Below are positions 52,848 to 63,163 of a DNA stretch of 64,000 nt, one piece after another. A program made the position numbers and the translations under genes. The first letter of the stretch is position 1. Every line of letters begins with the position of its first letter. Source of the DNA: Diphasiastrum complanatum (taxonomy: Eukaryota > Streptophyta > Lycopodiopsida > Lycopodiales > Lycopodiaceae); assembly GCA_029204225.1 (NCBI GenBank), contig CM055111.1:28664340-28728339 (forward strand). The letters run 5' to 3'. Below the pieces are notes generated by a model. The model was not told the DNA's origin and ran no database searches. It saw only the letters and a list, made by a program, of their open reading frames with translations.

Positions 52848-53290
52848 TGGTATCAGAGCCTACCTAAGTGTTTGATGCATCTCTCATCATAAGTTTGAAA
52901 TTTTCATGAAAATCAAGATCTAGAGAGTGTTGATTTCATCTCTCAGACTATCTTTGAGATTTTTGGATCAAAAGGGTTCATCATCATAAGGATTGAATCA
53001 GATCTGGTACTGTATATATTTCAGTGCTCAGACATGTGTGAAGGACATCCAAGTTCATTTGGATAGGTCTTGTCCAAGTTAGATCCAAATTTCATGCTAG
53101 ATAGCTTGTTTAAAAGCTAGAGTCTAGATTGTTGTGTAGCAATTGGTTTCAATTCATTTGGATCTTCCAATAAAAGTTATATCCAATTGAATCAAGGTGG
53201 GTAGACCACCCAACCTGGTTGGACACATTTAGTTTCATCTCTATCTTGCTTATTTGATCCAAAATTTTAAGAATAGGCTTGCGAATCCCG
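52848..53290 (+). mobile_element. Primer binding site and leader of copia element B
   Basis: TGGTATCAGAGCC (52848-52860) is the tRNA-iMet PBS. The following 430 bases are non-coding leader. The element is cut at about 53290, where a copia protease fragment on the opposite strand begins; no gag was seen. Confidence 0.75.
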
Positions 53291-53625
53291 TATATTTTCG
53301 TTGCCATCACTAAGCAAATTCTTAGTGATGCTAGGAATGAAGAGAACACCATCTATCTTAGTCTTCTTGGAAGTTCCTAAGCATAAGGGAATGGATCCCA
53401 CACCTTCAACTTTACATTCATGATTATTTGCTATAAAATTGAACTTTATAGGTCCGACATAAGGTGTGAGTTAAGAAAAATACTCCCTTCTACCCGACAT
53501 GTGGGAGCTAGCCCCACTATCTATCCACCAAGGATCTTCACCTTTGACATTTGATGATGAAAAACTTGACATCATGAGTGAGTCCTCATGATAACTCTCT
53601 TCCTCCTCTTGTCCAATGTTGGCTT
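53285..53625 (-). pseudogene. Copia protease fragment flanking the minus-strand element
   Basis: Reading right to left: EDSLMMSSFSSSNVKGEDPW, then WIDSGASSHMSG (active site, 53499-53530), a stop, then ECKVEGVGSIPLCLGTSKKT, IDGVLFIPSITKNLL. It is related to, but distinct from, the protease at 55858-56289. Its right side is the outer end of LTR D, so this is target DNA into which the next element inserted. Its left end meets the leader of element B. Confidence 0.8.
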
Positions 53626-54352
53626 TGTGAAGTTTTTAGCACGTGTGAACTTCACCACACACCTTACAGGATCTTTATGAGGTGTTGTGATTGCACAAGA
53701 ATGATCAATGGACAGATTACTTGAAAAATCCAAGGCAAGAGCACAATGGCATACAACAGACTGAAAAAACTAACTCCTTAATATGAGAAATGGATATCAG
53801 AAAATATTCTAAGTGCTCACTATGGAGAAAACAACCTGCTCTTAGGTAGAGAGAGAAAATCAACACCAAAAACTTGGGTAGAGAGATAATGAGCCAAAAT
53901 CACCAAGATCTCAATATTCACAATATGGCAAAACAAGCCGAAGTTTCCCTACATCAAAGAGGCTCAAATTCCTATAGTGGAGTTGCATGGAAAGTCCACT
54001 TCATTAAGTTAACTCAACTATCATAGATCCACATGTAAAGCTGCATGCATGAATATTGCATGTACTGCATGTCAACTCTCAAAATTGCCTAGACATGTGT
54101 AGATCATGTAGCCTGGTTTGCATGTTGCATGCACTGATTGCATGTTGCTTGCATGCACTCTGAATGACTATGCATGTTATCTAAACTTTTGCATGACATC
54201 ATAAATGAACCTACCTAACTCAAACTCGACCTATTCTAAGAAGGTTATGTGCTCAATTCACATACCTCTACATACAATAAAATATACAAAAGAAATAAGT
54301 GAGCATAGCCCCCAAAGTCAAGATAGGAAGATATTTTTTACCATTCTTCACA
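53626..54352 (-). mobile_element. 3' LTR of the minus-strand copia element (LTR D, 727 bp)
   Basis: On the minus strand the LTR runs from TGTGAAGAATGG (54352) to AACTTCACA (53626). It is preceded by a polypurine tract (54353-54365), which identifies it as the 3' LTR of the pol sequence to its right. It shares the family's CTCTCTCTACC blocks and an ACACGTG palindrome near the end. Confidence 0.87.
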
Positions 54353-54365
54353 CTCCTCCTTAAAA
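54353..54365 (-). promoter_or_regulatory. Polypurine tract
   Basis: TTTTAAGGAGGAG on the minus strand directly abuts LTR D. It lies right after the RNase H stop, as expected for plus-strand DNA priming. Confidence 0.85.
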
Positions 54366-54370
54366 TATAT

Positions 54371-55949
54371 CTACCTATTCAACATAGACTCTGAGATTAA
54401 GCCAAGATTAGACCTCATCTTGACAAATATATTCTTGAGCAATGGCTTGGTGAGAAGATCTGCAACACAATTTGAAGATCCAACATGCTCCAATGAGATC
54501 TCTCTCCCAATAACGTTTTCTCTTACAAAATGATGAGCTACCTCAATGTGTTTGCTCCTTGCATGGAACACGGGATTGTTTTCAAGAGCCTGAGCCAAGA
54601 TGTTATCATTATTAATAATTGGAAGGTATTTATCTCCATAACACTTAAGATCCAAGAGTAGCCTTTTGATCCATAAAACTTCCTTTGTTGTAATTGTAAG
54701 AGATTTGTACTCAGCTTCACAAGATGATAAGGATATAGTTGCTTGCTTCTTTGATAGCCAAGAAACTAGATTCCTTCCATGAAAAATCGTGTAAGCACTT
54801 GTGGATTTCCTATCCAGTCTGTCTCCTACAAAATTTGAGTCTGAAAAAGCAACCAAAGTAGATCTTCTCCTTTGTAGATCAATCCAAAGTCTAAGGTAGA
54901 AGATACATATGTCAAAATTCTTTTAGCCAACTTCCAATGATATATCTTTGGATCTTGCATCTGTTGGCTTATCTTATGCACACTAAAGCTTAGATTAGGC
55001 CTTGTCACAGTTAACCATATAAGTGAGCCAATAAGACTCCTATAAAGAGTGATGTCCTCGAAGGATCTTTCATAGGAACTTTTACAATGCGCTCCATTGG
55101 TGTATCTATGCCTTTACAGTTTTCCATTTGGAATTTCTTAAGCATGGAAAGTGCATATCTACTTTGACTTATGAAAGCATGATCTTTTCAAAAGTCAATT
55201 TCTAGCCCTAAAATGTAGTGAAGAACTCCTAAATCTTGCAGCTTAAATTCACTACCAAGTGCATGTTTAGTTTCTTCAACTAGCTCCTCATTATTTCCAC
55301 TAAGAATGATATCATCTACATAGATGAGAAGAATAACTACAAAGTTCATTACAAATTTAATGTACATTCAAGGGACATATTCACTAAGATGAAATCCGAG
55401 TGATATGAGAAAGGAGTTGAGACTTGCATACCAAGACCTTGGTGCTTGTTTTAGTCCATAGAGACTTTTTAACAAAAGACAAACTTTTGATTCTCCACCT
55501 TCTTTCACAAATCCAGGTGGTTGCTCCATGTAAATCTCCTCCTCAAGGTAACCATTGAGAAAGGCATAAGAAACATCAAGTTGAAACATCCTCCAATTGT
55601 GATAACATGCAAGAAAAATGAGAATTCTGATAGTTACCATTTTTGCAAAAGGTGCAAAAGTGTCTTCATAGTCAAGACCTTTGATTTGAGAGTAGCCTTT
55701 GGCACAAAGTCTTGCTTTGAATTTTTTGATGGATCCATCATTGTTGTATTTGATCCTGAATACCCACTTACATCCAATGACATGCATGTTGTTTGGTGGC
55801 TCCACAGGCTCCCATGTGTTGTTTGACATCAAGGCTTCAAACTCAAGGGTCATTGCTTCAACCCATTTCTTGAAGTGCTTCTTGGACATCTTTAGGCTCT
55901 TCATCAGATATGAAGAATGCATGATAGGATCCTCTAACAACCGCTTCAT
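54371..55949 (-). pseudogene. Copia RT and RNase H, nearly complete, minus strand
   Basis: From 55949: HFKKWVEAMTLEFEALMSNN and WVFRIKYNNDGS, then ARLCAKGYSQIKGLDYEDTF, FQLDVSYAFLNGYLEEEIYM and LLKSLYGLKQAPRSWYASL. The catalytic IYVDD lies at 55311-55325. The connection region (55310-54860: DTPME, TRPNLSFSVHKISQQM) contains a few frameshifts. RNase H (54856-54371) is open from VAFSDSNFVGDRLDRKSTSA through LSSCEAEYK and FHARSKHIEVAHHFVRENV to LTKPLLKN. The pol order, polypurine tract and 3' LTR agree. This is the best preserved pol in the window, yet frameshifts in RT still prevent full translation, and no integrase core was found between protease and RT. Confidence 0.9.
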
Positions 55950-56600
55950 TTTCTCTTGAGATTATACATTTGTCAACATGAAATTTGACAGCCAATCCAC
56001 TATCAAACAATTGTCCTACACTAATGAGATTCTTGGTTAGTCTAGGTACATAAAGTACATCATCATGCAAACAAAAAGATTTTGATGATAATGCATGCAG
56101 TGGAATACTGCCTATTCCTTCAATTCTACACTCTACATCATTAGCAGTATAGATTGATCTTTTTGCACCTAGATATGGCATGAGACTTGTGAAAGAGTTT
56201 TTAGAACTAGACATATGAGAACTAACCCCACTATCTATCCACCAGATTTCTACATTCTTGAAAGGAAAAGATGAAAAACTAGACATCATTAAAGAATCCT
56301 CTCTTTCACTCTCAATACACTCACACTCTTCCTCATTAGTAAGGTTAGCTTGCTTGGATTGGTTCTTCTTCTTGAAACAGTTTGATTAATAGTGGCCCTT
56401 CTTGCTAAAAAAGAAACATTTGATCTTTGATAGCTTCTTCTTGCCACTGGATGTTGCAATTTGTGAGGATTGATCCTCACTACTTTCTACTTTGGCTTTG
56501 TCCTTCTTGAAGTGTTGTTGACCTTTGTCCTTGCCTCTTGACTTGTCCTTGGTAAAGAGTGCTTTGTCGTCTCCACCATCCTTCAATGAAAGTCTAAAAA
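55858..56600 (-). pseudogene. Copia gag end and protease of the same element
   Basis: From 56586: a basic region (DKSRGKDKGQQHFKKDKAK), a zinc knuckle with a changed second Cys (KIKCFFFSKKGHY; Cys to Phe/Ser), and a stop. The protease (56289-55858) has MMSSFSSFPFKNVEIWWIDS and the active-site context DSGVSSHM, then RLTKNLISVGQLFD. After about residue 120 the frame joins the start of the RT region (SYLMKSLKMSKKHFKKW) with no integrase, so integrase was lost by internal deletion. The gag N-terminus and 5' LTR are missing to the right of 56600. Confidence 0.82.
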
Positions 56601-58228
56601 AATCAATCTATCTTGAATTTGGATATAGCTTCTATCAAAGAAATGAAGCACATGCAAGTATGAAGTCTATCTCCCATGAGTTTCAAAGAGCTGATAAACT
56701 CTCTAGGAACTTGATCTCAACTCAAACACTATACTTGTGTGAAATGAAATATCTAAGACCTCACAATACTCAGCTTTATCCAATTCTACTTTATTGATAA
56801 TAAAAATTGAGAATATTGGTGAAAAGAACTGATGTGTGCTCACTTTGGCATATCACACGAGATGAGTACTCTTCATATTTTTTTTTATTTTCTTAAATTC
56901 TCTTAAAAACAAATCAAATTGATTTAGAAACTTGAGCAACACAATCTACTCTTCAATACCTATCCAACAAGCTATAGAACATCAAATTTGGATAATTCCT
57001 TCATGTGACGTCCATCAGCTCTCCAACCTAGAGCTGGCTCCCAAAGCTTCACACTTTACCCATTTGCGTTTGCAGTGTTCTGATTCCATCATGAATTGCC
57101 CCTGTAAGTCATGTCTCATCCAAAGACTCAAGTCCATTCACAAATAACTGCCCCCTGATGATCATCTCATGTCATCCTACAGTGTTATCCCTATCAGGTA
57201 TCCCAATGCCATCCCTGATCGCAAAGATCTGAGCATCTACCTTGCAGTGCCCACCTGTATTTCCTCAATCTAGCTCCAAGCTGCTCTTGTGAATGGTTTC
57301 AAACCACTCCTTGAGAATATACTAAGATATGAACTCCAAAGCCACCATCAAATCCCTCACATGACTATGCATGCCAATATTTCTCCAAGTGAACTTGTGA
57401 GATCTTCCATGGCCCAAACCAAATGATTTGCACCCTGTTTTTACTGGAATCTGCATTCCTAATGCAATACTGATACGGCAAATTGACTTGACTTACCTAG
57501 AATAGGCAGTTGAAGTATATCTCTCGATGAAAAACATGATACACTGCTCCACAGCCAATTTGACTTGATCAAAATGACTTACGGACTACGAAACCGCAAA
57601 ATCATCACACTTACTACTCTCCAAGAGTCTCCAGAGTGTGATTATTTACCCGTTCTCCATCCTCCATGTGTCCCACACACAACTCGTCCAATGCAAGTCT
57701 GCTATCTTGCCCAATGGCTTCCAACTGGCACCACCTCGCACTTCCATCACCTGTGACTGCCAAAATGTGTGTACCTCCAAGCTAGCCCATATTTCCCTCC
57801 AAACAAAAAATTTTTGAGCTACAGATGCGTGTGTCAATGCAGGACACATGTTCAGATCATACAATTGCACATGTGTTTGCCCACGTGGGTGTGACGAGAT
57901 ATGCTAACGTCACGTACGAACATGTTTATTGTCCACCCATGCAATTCCTAGAAGCATGTAAGCTGGAGGCCCACAAATTTTTCACATTTCTTTCAGCTTC
58001 CATTTTGATCTGGCAATCACTCTCACTCTCTCTCACTCTCTCTGATTAGAAACCTTCTATTTGGACATTGTGAAATCCAGTATCGCAATGACGCGAGACC
58101 TGCCTTGAAATCTCGTAGTCTGGAGCGCATCTCACATTGTTCTGATATCAGCTCCCAATATCGCCATCATGTGATTCTTGCCTTACTTCTAGCGAGATCC
58201 TATTCTCTCTGACATTTTTGTGACACCA
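56601..58228. other. No gene recognised
   Basis: Sequence between the copia remnant and the histone pseudogene. It is less AT-rich than its surroundings. Frames such as 57646-57870 (-) or 57825-58049 (+) match nothing I know. A CT repeat lies at 58019-58044. It could be the 5' flank or parent-gene UTR of the pseudogene. Confidence 0.45.
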
Positions 58229-58617
58229 ATGACCCGGACCAAGTACACAACAAGGTTGTCTTCTTTTGTTCAGCCAACACATCCAGCTCTTGAGCCTGTT
58301 AGGCATGGGGTAGGGAGAAGAGGCAGACCCAGATGCGCTCCCTAGCTTAGGGAGATAAGAACTCTTCATAGGCACACAAGATTACTGATTCCAAAACAGC
58401 TTTCTACCGAGTTGTGAGAGAAGTCACATAGGATATGACCACCCATCTTCCATTCAACATGAGGTGGAATTTCATTGCATTGGAAGCCCTCCATACTACG
58501 TATGAGAACTTCCAAACCAAGTTGTTTGAAGACTCGAAGTTGTGCTCCATTCATGGCAAGAGGGTAACCCTCATGCCAAAGGACATGCATCTTGTGATGA
58601 GGCTACGACACATATGA
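58229..58617 (+). pseudogene. CENH3: CENH3-like histone H3 retropseudogene
   Basis: From ATG 58229 the frame opens MTRTKYTTR, as in H3 and CENH3 (MARTK.TAR), followed by a tail of about 28 residues unlike canonical H3. After a TAG at 58343 it reads LREIRTLHRHTRLLIPK (H3 alpha-N; LLIP is typical of plant CENH3, LLIR of canonical H3). After a frameshift near 58395: FYRVVREVT, TAG at 58429, then a loop with MRW (CENH3-type RW instead of RF) and ALEALHTTYENFQTKLFEDS. The end is KLCSIHGKRVTLMPKDMHLV (H3: LCAIHAKRVTIMPKDIQLA). It stops at 58617. Total length (about 129 codons) fits an H3-type histone. No introns interrupt it, unlike plant CENH3 genes, so a processed copy is likely. Assignment to the H3 family is strong; to CENH3 rather than an odd canonical H3, moderate. 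Confidence 0.72.
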
Positions 58618-59084
58618 TCAAGTGTTTCCGTCTAGATTCACTAGAAGACCAGCACCTATGGAGAGAGGGTTCCTCCCAGAAAAAAGAGGAAGCAGTTGAA
58701 GACAAGGAGGGGAAGCAAAGTTGTGAGATCGCCTAGCTTTTTGCCCAATCCTCCTCCCAAGAAAGATGTTGCATGCACATCGCCCCCTACAAATTTGCAA
58801 GACAACTCAATCACACCAGATTATGCTAGTTCGAGTCTTCTAATTTCAAAAGCGGAGGATCTCGATGCTTTTGTGTTAGTAACAAAGTAAAAAAGAGAGA
58901 AATAAAAGACCGTGGCATGTGTATTGTAAGTCCACATCCAATGTCAATGCTTGGGAATCTCTTTGAATCCTGAAAAATGTCAAATTTGGCTAACGCATGG
59001 CATAGTATTAGGACATTCTTTCAAGAAACGATATTGCGACGGACCATGAAAAGGTCCTGATCATTTAAAATCTGCCAAAACCAT
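58618..59084. other. 3' flank of the histone pseudogene
   Basis: No known domain. A frame at 58696-58890 (ending LISKAEDLDAFVLVTK) and an overlapping one at 58542-58736 are unrecognised. No clear poly-A tail marks the 3' end of the retrocopy; A-rich sequence occurs at 58886-58910. Confidence 0.45.
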
Positions 59085-59448
59085 GCACTATCCAGGAAGT
59101 ATATTCATTCCTAGGCCATGCCAATTATTATCTCTGCTTTTATTCTCGATTTTGCTAATAAAGCACGGTCAATCTATAAGGTGGTTGTTGATCCCAAATG
59201 GACTGATGGACAACGAGTCACGTTCATTCAGTTGAAGCAAGCCCTCACCAATGCACCTATTCTCAAGGCTCCTGATTACTCCAAGGAACTCCATGTGCAC
59301 ACCGATGCATCCAAGTATGCCATCAGAGCAGTGCTCACCCAACCGGGAGATTTCGAAAAGGATTATCGAATCCGATTTCTCAGTAGACAATTGATACCCG
59401 CTAAAGTAAATTACACCACTACTGAACGTGAAGCTTTGGCAATGGTTT
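59085..59448 (+). pseudogene. Ty3/gypsy RT-RNase H junction fragment
   Basis: The frame reads HANYYLCFILDFANKARSIY (RT thumb, pattern G..gYYRrFI..fs.ia.pl), then W....FIQLKQALTNAPILKA, DYSKELHVHTDASKYAIRAV, RIRFLSRQLIPAKVNYTTTE and REALAM. This is the gypsy RNase H start, including the first catalytic Asp (HTDAS) and Glu of TEREALA. The frame stops exactly where LTR F begins (59449), so the insertion of the minus-strand gypsy element cut it. Nothing of the upstream RT remains in the window. Confidence 0.87.
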
Positions 59449-60207
59449 TGTAGTGGGTTTCTTTCCTTGCCTAACCTGAATCCAAGATCTAGTCAATCTA
59501 GCATCAAAGAGACGGAGTTAGTTGTCACGCGGAGGTTCGTTCCCATGGGAGCGATAGTATAGTTCAGATTTCAACATGAATGGAGGATCCTACACTAACA
59601 TCCATTAACACTAAGCATTAACACTACATCCATTAACCCTACTTCCATTAACCCTAAATCCACAACAATGATAGAAACTTACTCTTCTCTCTCTCTTTTT
59701 CTCTCTCACAAAAAGCATAAGAAATAGCAATCCCAATAATGATCAAATCCAACAATTAGCAAATACAAAGGAAGCATGAGAAATGGAGGAAAAGAGAGGA
59801 AGAGCAAGGACATTCATCAATCCATTTCTAAAGAGAACCAATCTGCTTTTATTGAAATGAGAAAATGAACATCAGGAGCAACTCGAGTTGGTCCCTTTTT
59901 ATAGTAGAGAGGAGGACCCTGGCCTCTAAATCCTATTGGTCCAGTCTTGCCTCTCTTTTTATTCAAATTTAAAAAGTGTGGGAACCATCAAAATTGGAGG
60001 GAAACCCAACTTTATTCACTAACTTGACATTTAGGCCCTGCGACATTAAAAGTTCCACAAAAAGGCCTAAAGTCCTTTATTAATTTTTAACTAATCAATC
60101 AAATAACTATGTGATCATTGGGTTGGACTTACACACGCAGGGTGCCAAATCCCTCTCACTTATTAACTAGGGTTAGGGTCGTCTTGGGATCCGCAAACCC
60201 TCCAACA
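59449..60207 (-). mobile_element. 3' LTR of the minus-strand gypsy element (LTR F, 759 bp)
   Basis: On the minus strand it runs from TGTTGGAGGGTTTGCGGATC (60207) to CCCACTACA (59449). A TATA box (TATAAAAA, minus strand) lies at 59896-59903. It is homologous to LTR E (38706-39399). A purine tract at 60208-60220 to its right makes it a 3' LTR. Confidence 0.85.
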
Positions 60208-60220
60208 GTATCCCCCACCA
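60208..60220 (-). promoter_or_regulatory. Polypurine tract of the gypsy element
   Basis: TGGTGGGGGATAC on the minus strand abuts LTR F. This purine-rich block ending right at the TGTTGG LTR start is the normal plus-strand primer position. Confidence 0.75.
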
Positions 60221-60257
60221 AAACTGGTGGCGGTCCCACGACAGCTGCAATATGCAA

Positions 60258-60830
60258 TTATTGGGGACTTTTATTGATTTTGCACTGAATCTTAATTAAA
60301 TGATACTGCACCTTCTCCATAAAGTCGAGGCGTGCAGTATTGAAATCCAAATTGTGTGGCAGGAAACAACGGTGGGCTTCGACAATCCATTTGGAAGTTG
60401 TCCATGAGGTGAAGCAGGATTCCCAAGAGCCTCCCATCATAGCCGCACGAAAATAGAGACAAGTAATCGGCAGCTGATCTTTGACTTGCTCTGAGGCCAT
60501 CGGTTTATTTGGATCAAATGTTAGGGGAGGAAGGCCATCGTCCCATTTGGTTTCCACTGACGCCAACAGAGTTAGATCTTTAGCAAACATTGTCGATTGT
60601 TGCACCGTTGGATCTAGAGAGTGGACATACTCTCTCTGATATGCTTGTAAAGCACGGTGGAAGTCCACTGAAATGGTCCAGCTTGATGGATGATTGGCCA
60701 ATTGGGCGTATGGATGGTGATTTTGTCCATAGCCAACCCCAAATCTTTTCATTTATTTCTTCGCGGCATTGGCACGTAATAGGGATCTACCCTCAACTGG
60801 TGAGGGCTCGCGACGTAACTCCTAATTGAT
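60258..60830 (-). CDS. Gypsy post-pol ORF, C-terminal portion
   Basis: A 164-codon frame (60752-60258) contains QLANHPSSWTISVDFHRALQ, AKDLTLLASVETKWDDGLPP, PITCLYFRAAMMGGSWESCF and SKWIVEAHRCFLPHNLDFNT. Upstream codons to about 60830 are probably part of the same protein after a stop. The frame lies between the long coiled-coil frame (61585-60986) and the 3' LTR on the same strand. No known domain is recognised: it is neither an obvious envelope (no signal peptide or membrane helix) nor a known accessory protein. It may be the globular C-terminal domain of the coiled-coil protein. Confidence 0.5.
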
Positions 60831-60985
60831 TCCGGAGTTTTCTCAAAAATCATGATTCTCCATGCCGGCTACACTCCCAATGCAGGTATTTTGTCAAACT
60901 CTTTGCCAGCCTCGATCTCGGAGGTCTTAAATTTCAGAACTAATCCACCATGCGAAGACTCATGCGGATGTTTCTTTAAGAAGGT

Positions 60986-62057
60986 CTAGATCTGGTCCTC
61001 GACGCTGATGGGCCTTCTGAATAGAGGTCTTGTCCTTGATGAGGCTGGACCCGCTTGTACTGCCGGTATAGTTGGCGGTTGATCTGCTATATCTGGAGCT
61101 CCCCCCTGGTCCATGCTCAAATCAATCCTTGTATCCATTGGTACAGCTTCTTGGCGCGAAGGGGAGAATTGCGGCATGACCGGGACGAGGATTTGTGGTC
61201 CGGCTTCCAACACTTGAGCGGCTGCTTTCTCATAGGCGGTGATGGTCTCTTTTGCCTTTGCCAACTCGGTTGAAGCTGCTCCTTTGAACCTATCAAAGCG
61301 GCCTTGGAATCCTTGAAGGGCCACTTTGTATGTCTCCACTTTTTTGAATAAATACGCAATCTCCGTCGGTGTGACCGGATGATCGGGTATTTGCATTTGT
61401 AGATAGGCATCACGCTCAAGGGTGGTCGCATTTAATTCACCTTGAAGCCATGTTCGATCTTGTTCGGCCATCTGTAATTGCCCGTTCAGCAGCTGCACCC
61501 GTTGCTTGGCATCTTGCACTACCTTATCTACCTGATCATGTGCGGTTGTCAGGGCGTTTTGCAGGGAGCTGATGTAAGTTTCCAAGCGATCCGCTTGTTG
61601 CTAGGCCAACTTCTTTTCACTTCAGTCTTATCTTCATGTTGTTTGGCTATCTTCAACTCTCGATCCAGCTGGACAATTTTCTGGCTAATCAAAGTGTTTT
61701 CGGATTCTAGATCAGAGATTCTCTGTTTCATTTCCTTCTTCTTATCTAGCATAGATTGGATCACTTGCCCAAGGCTTGAAACCAACCCTAGAGCATCACC
61801 AGAATGGCTCCCTAGAAAGTGATATAGAATTTGGATTTCTCTTCCTTCTATGTACTGAAGGCAAGAGTGATGAAATCCATATTGATGCGACCCGAAAAGG
61901 CTCTCTCATGAATACCCATTGTAGTGAGCAGAGGCTCCGCAAGGGTCATCCACTGAGTGACCATGCTTGTGCTAGGAAGAATCATGATGTCCGTTGCAGA
62001 TGGGACATCGCGATGGATAGTATAGCGCGGAGACTAGGAAGTATCGATAGAAGACAT
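60986..62057 (-). pseudogene. Gypsy post-pol coiled-coil ORF (copy 2)
   Basis: A likely start is ATG at 62057 (MSSIDTS). The first 90 codons hold four TAG stops at positions where Trp or Gln would fit. Then IQSMLDKKKEMKQRISDLES, a frameshift near 61605, and a 199-codon open frame (61585-60986): ETYISSLQNALTTAHDQVDK, LLNGQLQMAEQ, PVTPTEIAYLFKKVETYK, STELAKAKETITAYEKAAA, then a Pro/Gln-rich tail ending FRRPISVEDQI. Heptads suggest a coiled coil of about 200 residues. It lies 3' of integrase (63.2-63.65 kb) and 5' of the LTR, the place where Athila and Tat/Ogre-type elements carry extra ORFs. The homologous frame at 28991-29290 shows it is a regular part of this family. Confidence 0.62.
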
Positions 62058-62199
62058 GATGATCAGAAAGGAATTATAAACGCGTGAAAGTGTTTCAGAA
62101 GGCAATGCAGAAAATTTGGAAGGCTTTGGTCGCAAGAAAAATTCGCAAGAGCTTCGCTAGCACAAGTGAGGAGTGAATCGAATTCAGCCAACTTATAAG

Positions 62200-62660
62200 T
62201 GAGTTTGGTGGGTCCATTACACTAAATAGTAGTTTGGCTGATCAGTTCTGAACAAAAATATGCAGGCATGTGCAGTATTGTAAAAATCGGCTATAAAAAT
62301 CTCGACGAAGGTTTCTAGGGATCTGAACCTATCAAGCAAACGTTTTCTAGGGCTGGCGAAGGATGAACCTTTGCCCAGGAGGGTCCTTCGCCCAGGTACT
62401 GTCATAAATGCATTTTTTCACAATCTGAACCTATGGACGACCTAATTTTGACATTTTAAGACCATCTAGCAGGTCGACGAAGGTTCATAATGAGGTTATG
62501 ATGCTCGACGAAGGTTCCCAAAATGGCATATCACTGAACATTCGCCTGTCTCAAAAACTGGATTTTCCCTTGTCAGGAACCTTCGCCCACCTCAATTTAG
62601 ATAAATCAAGGGTGGATGTACAATCTGAGAGCTCAACAAAGGTTCCTGACACTGTATTGG
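62200..62660. repeat. Cluster of CGAAGGTTC-type motifs
   Basis: Motifs of the form (T/C)CGACGAAGGTT(C/T) occur at about 62303, 62472 and 62503. Variants lie near 62345 and 62632, and reverse-complement forms (GAACCTT(T/C)GCCCA, CCTTCGCCC) near 62355, 62382 and 62578. The region is non-coding on both strands and lies upstream of the coiled-coil ORF on the minus strand. Confidence 0.72.
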
Positions 62661-63163
62661 CCAAATCTACCCATATCAGTGATTTTTTTAAGTCATTGTC
62701 CATCAAAAATACTGTGCTTCCTTTTCCTTATGCTGATGACTTCTTGACTTTTGCTCATCAGTCTTTCCTTATTTTTTTTTTCTTTTCTTTTTGTTTGTTT
62801 GTTTTTTTTTTTAACTGTCTTTTTTCAAAAAACTCAGCAAAATAAATATTGAAAACAAAAAATTGAAAAACAAATAAAACTAAAAAATATATGGAGATCA
62901 GGCTTGCTAAACTGGCGGAGCAGGCTGCCAAAACTTGCGTAATCGGCTGTCATTTACCGGAGTATCAAATCGTTTTTCATCCAAGTGCTCAAGAATTACT
63001 GTGCCATAGTTCAGGATTTCAACTTACCCTTGATCAGCTTGGTTTTGGACATCAATGCAAGATCTCCTACTTTCAGATATTTCTTGTGCAAATGATGATC
63101 GTGCCATGCCTTGCGGCGGGCTTTCTCTGTTGCTAAGGCATGAACTGCCATCAATCGGGTTTC
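62661..63163. other. Decayed gypsy sequence between motif cluster and integrase
   Basis: A T-rich tract (62768-62815) lies here. Sequence at 62890-63130 resembles the equivalent part of copy 1 (30340-30560), with shared CTTGCGTAATCGGCTGTCAT-type blocks. It probably includes the decayed integrase C-terminus on the minus strand. Confidence 0.5.

Noticed and set aside
60258-60752. Retroviral-type envelope in the gypsy element
   Set aside because: No signal peptide, fusion peptide or membrane helix is visible in this or the neighbouring coiled-coil frame, so an envelope call is not supported.
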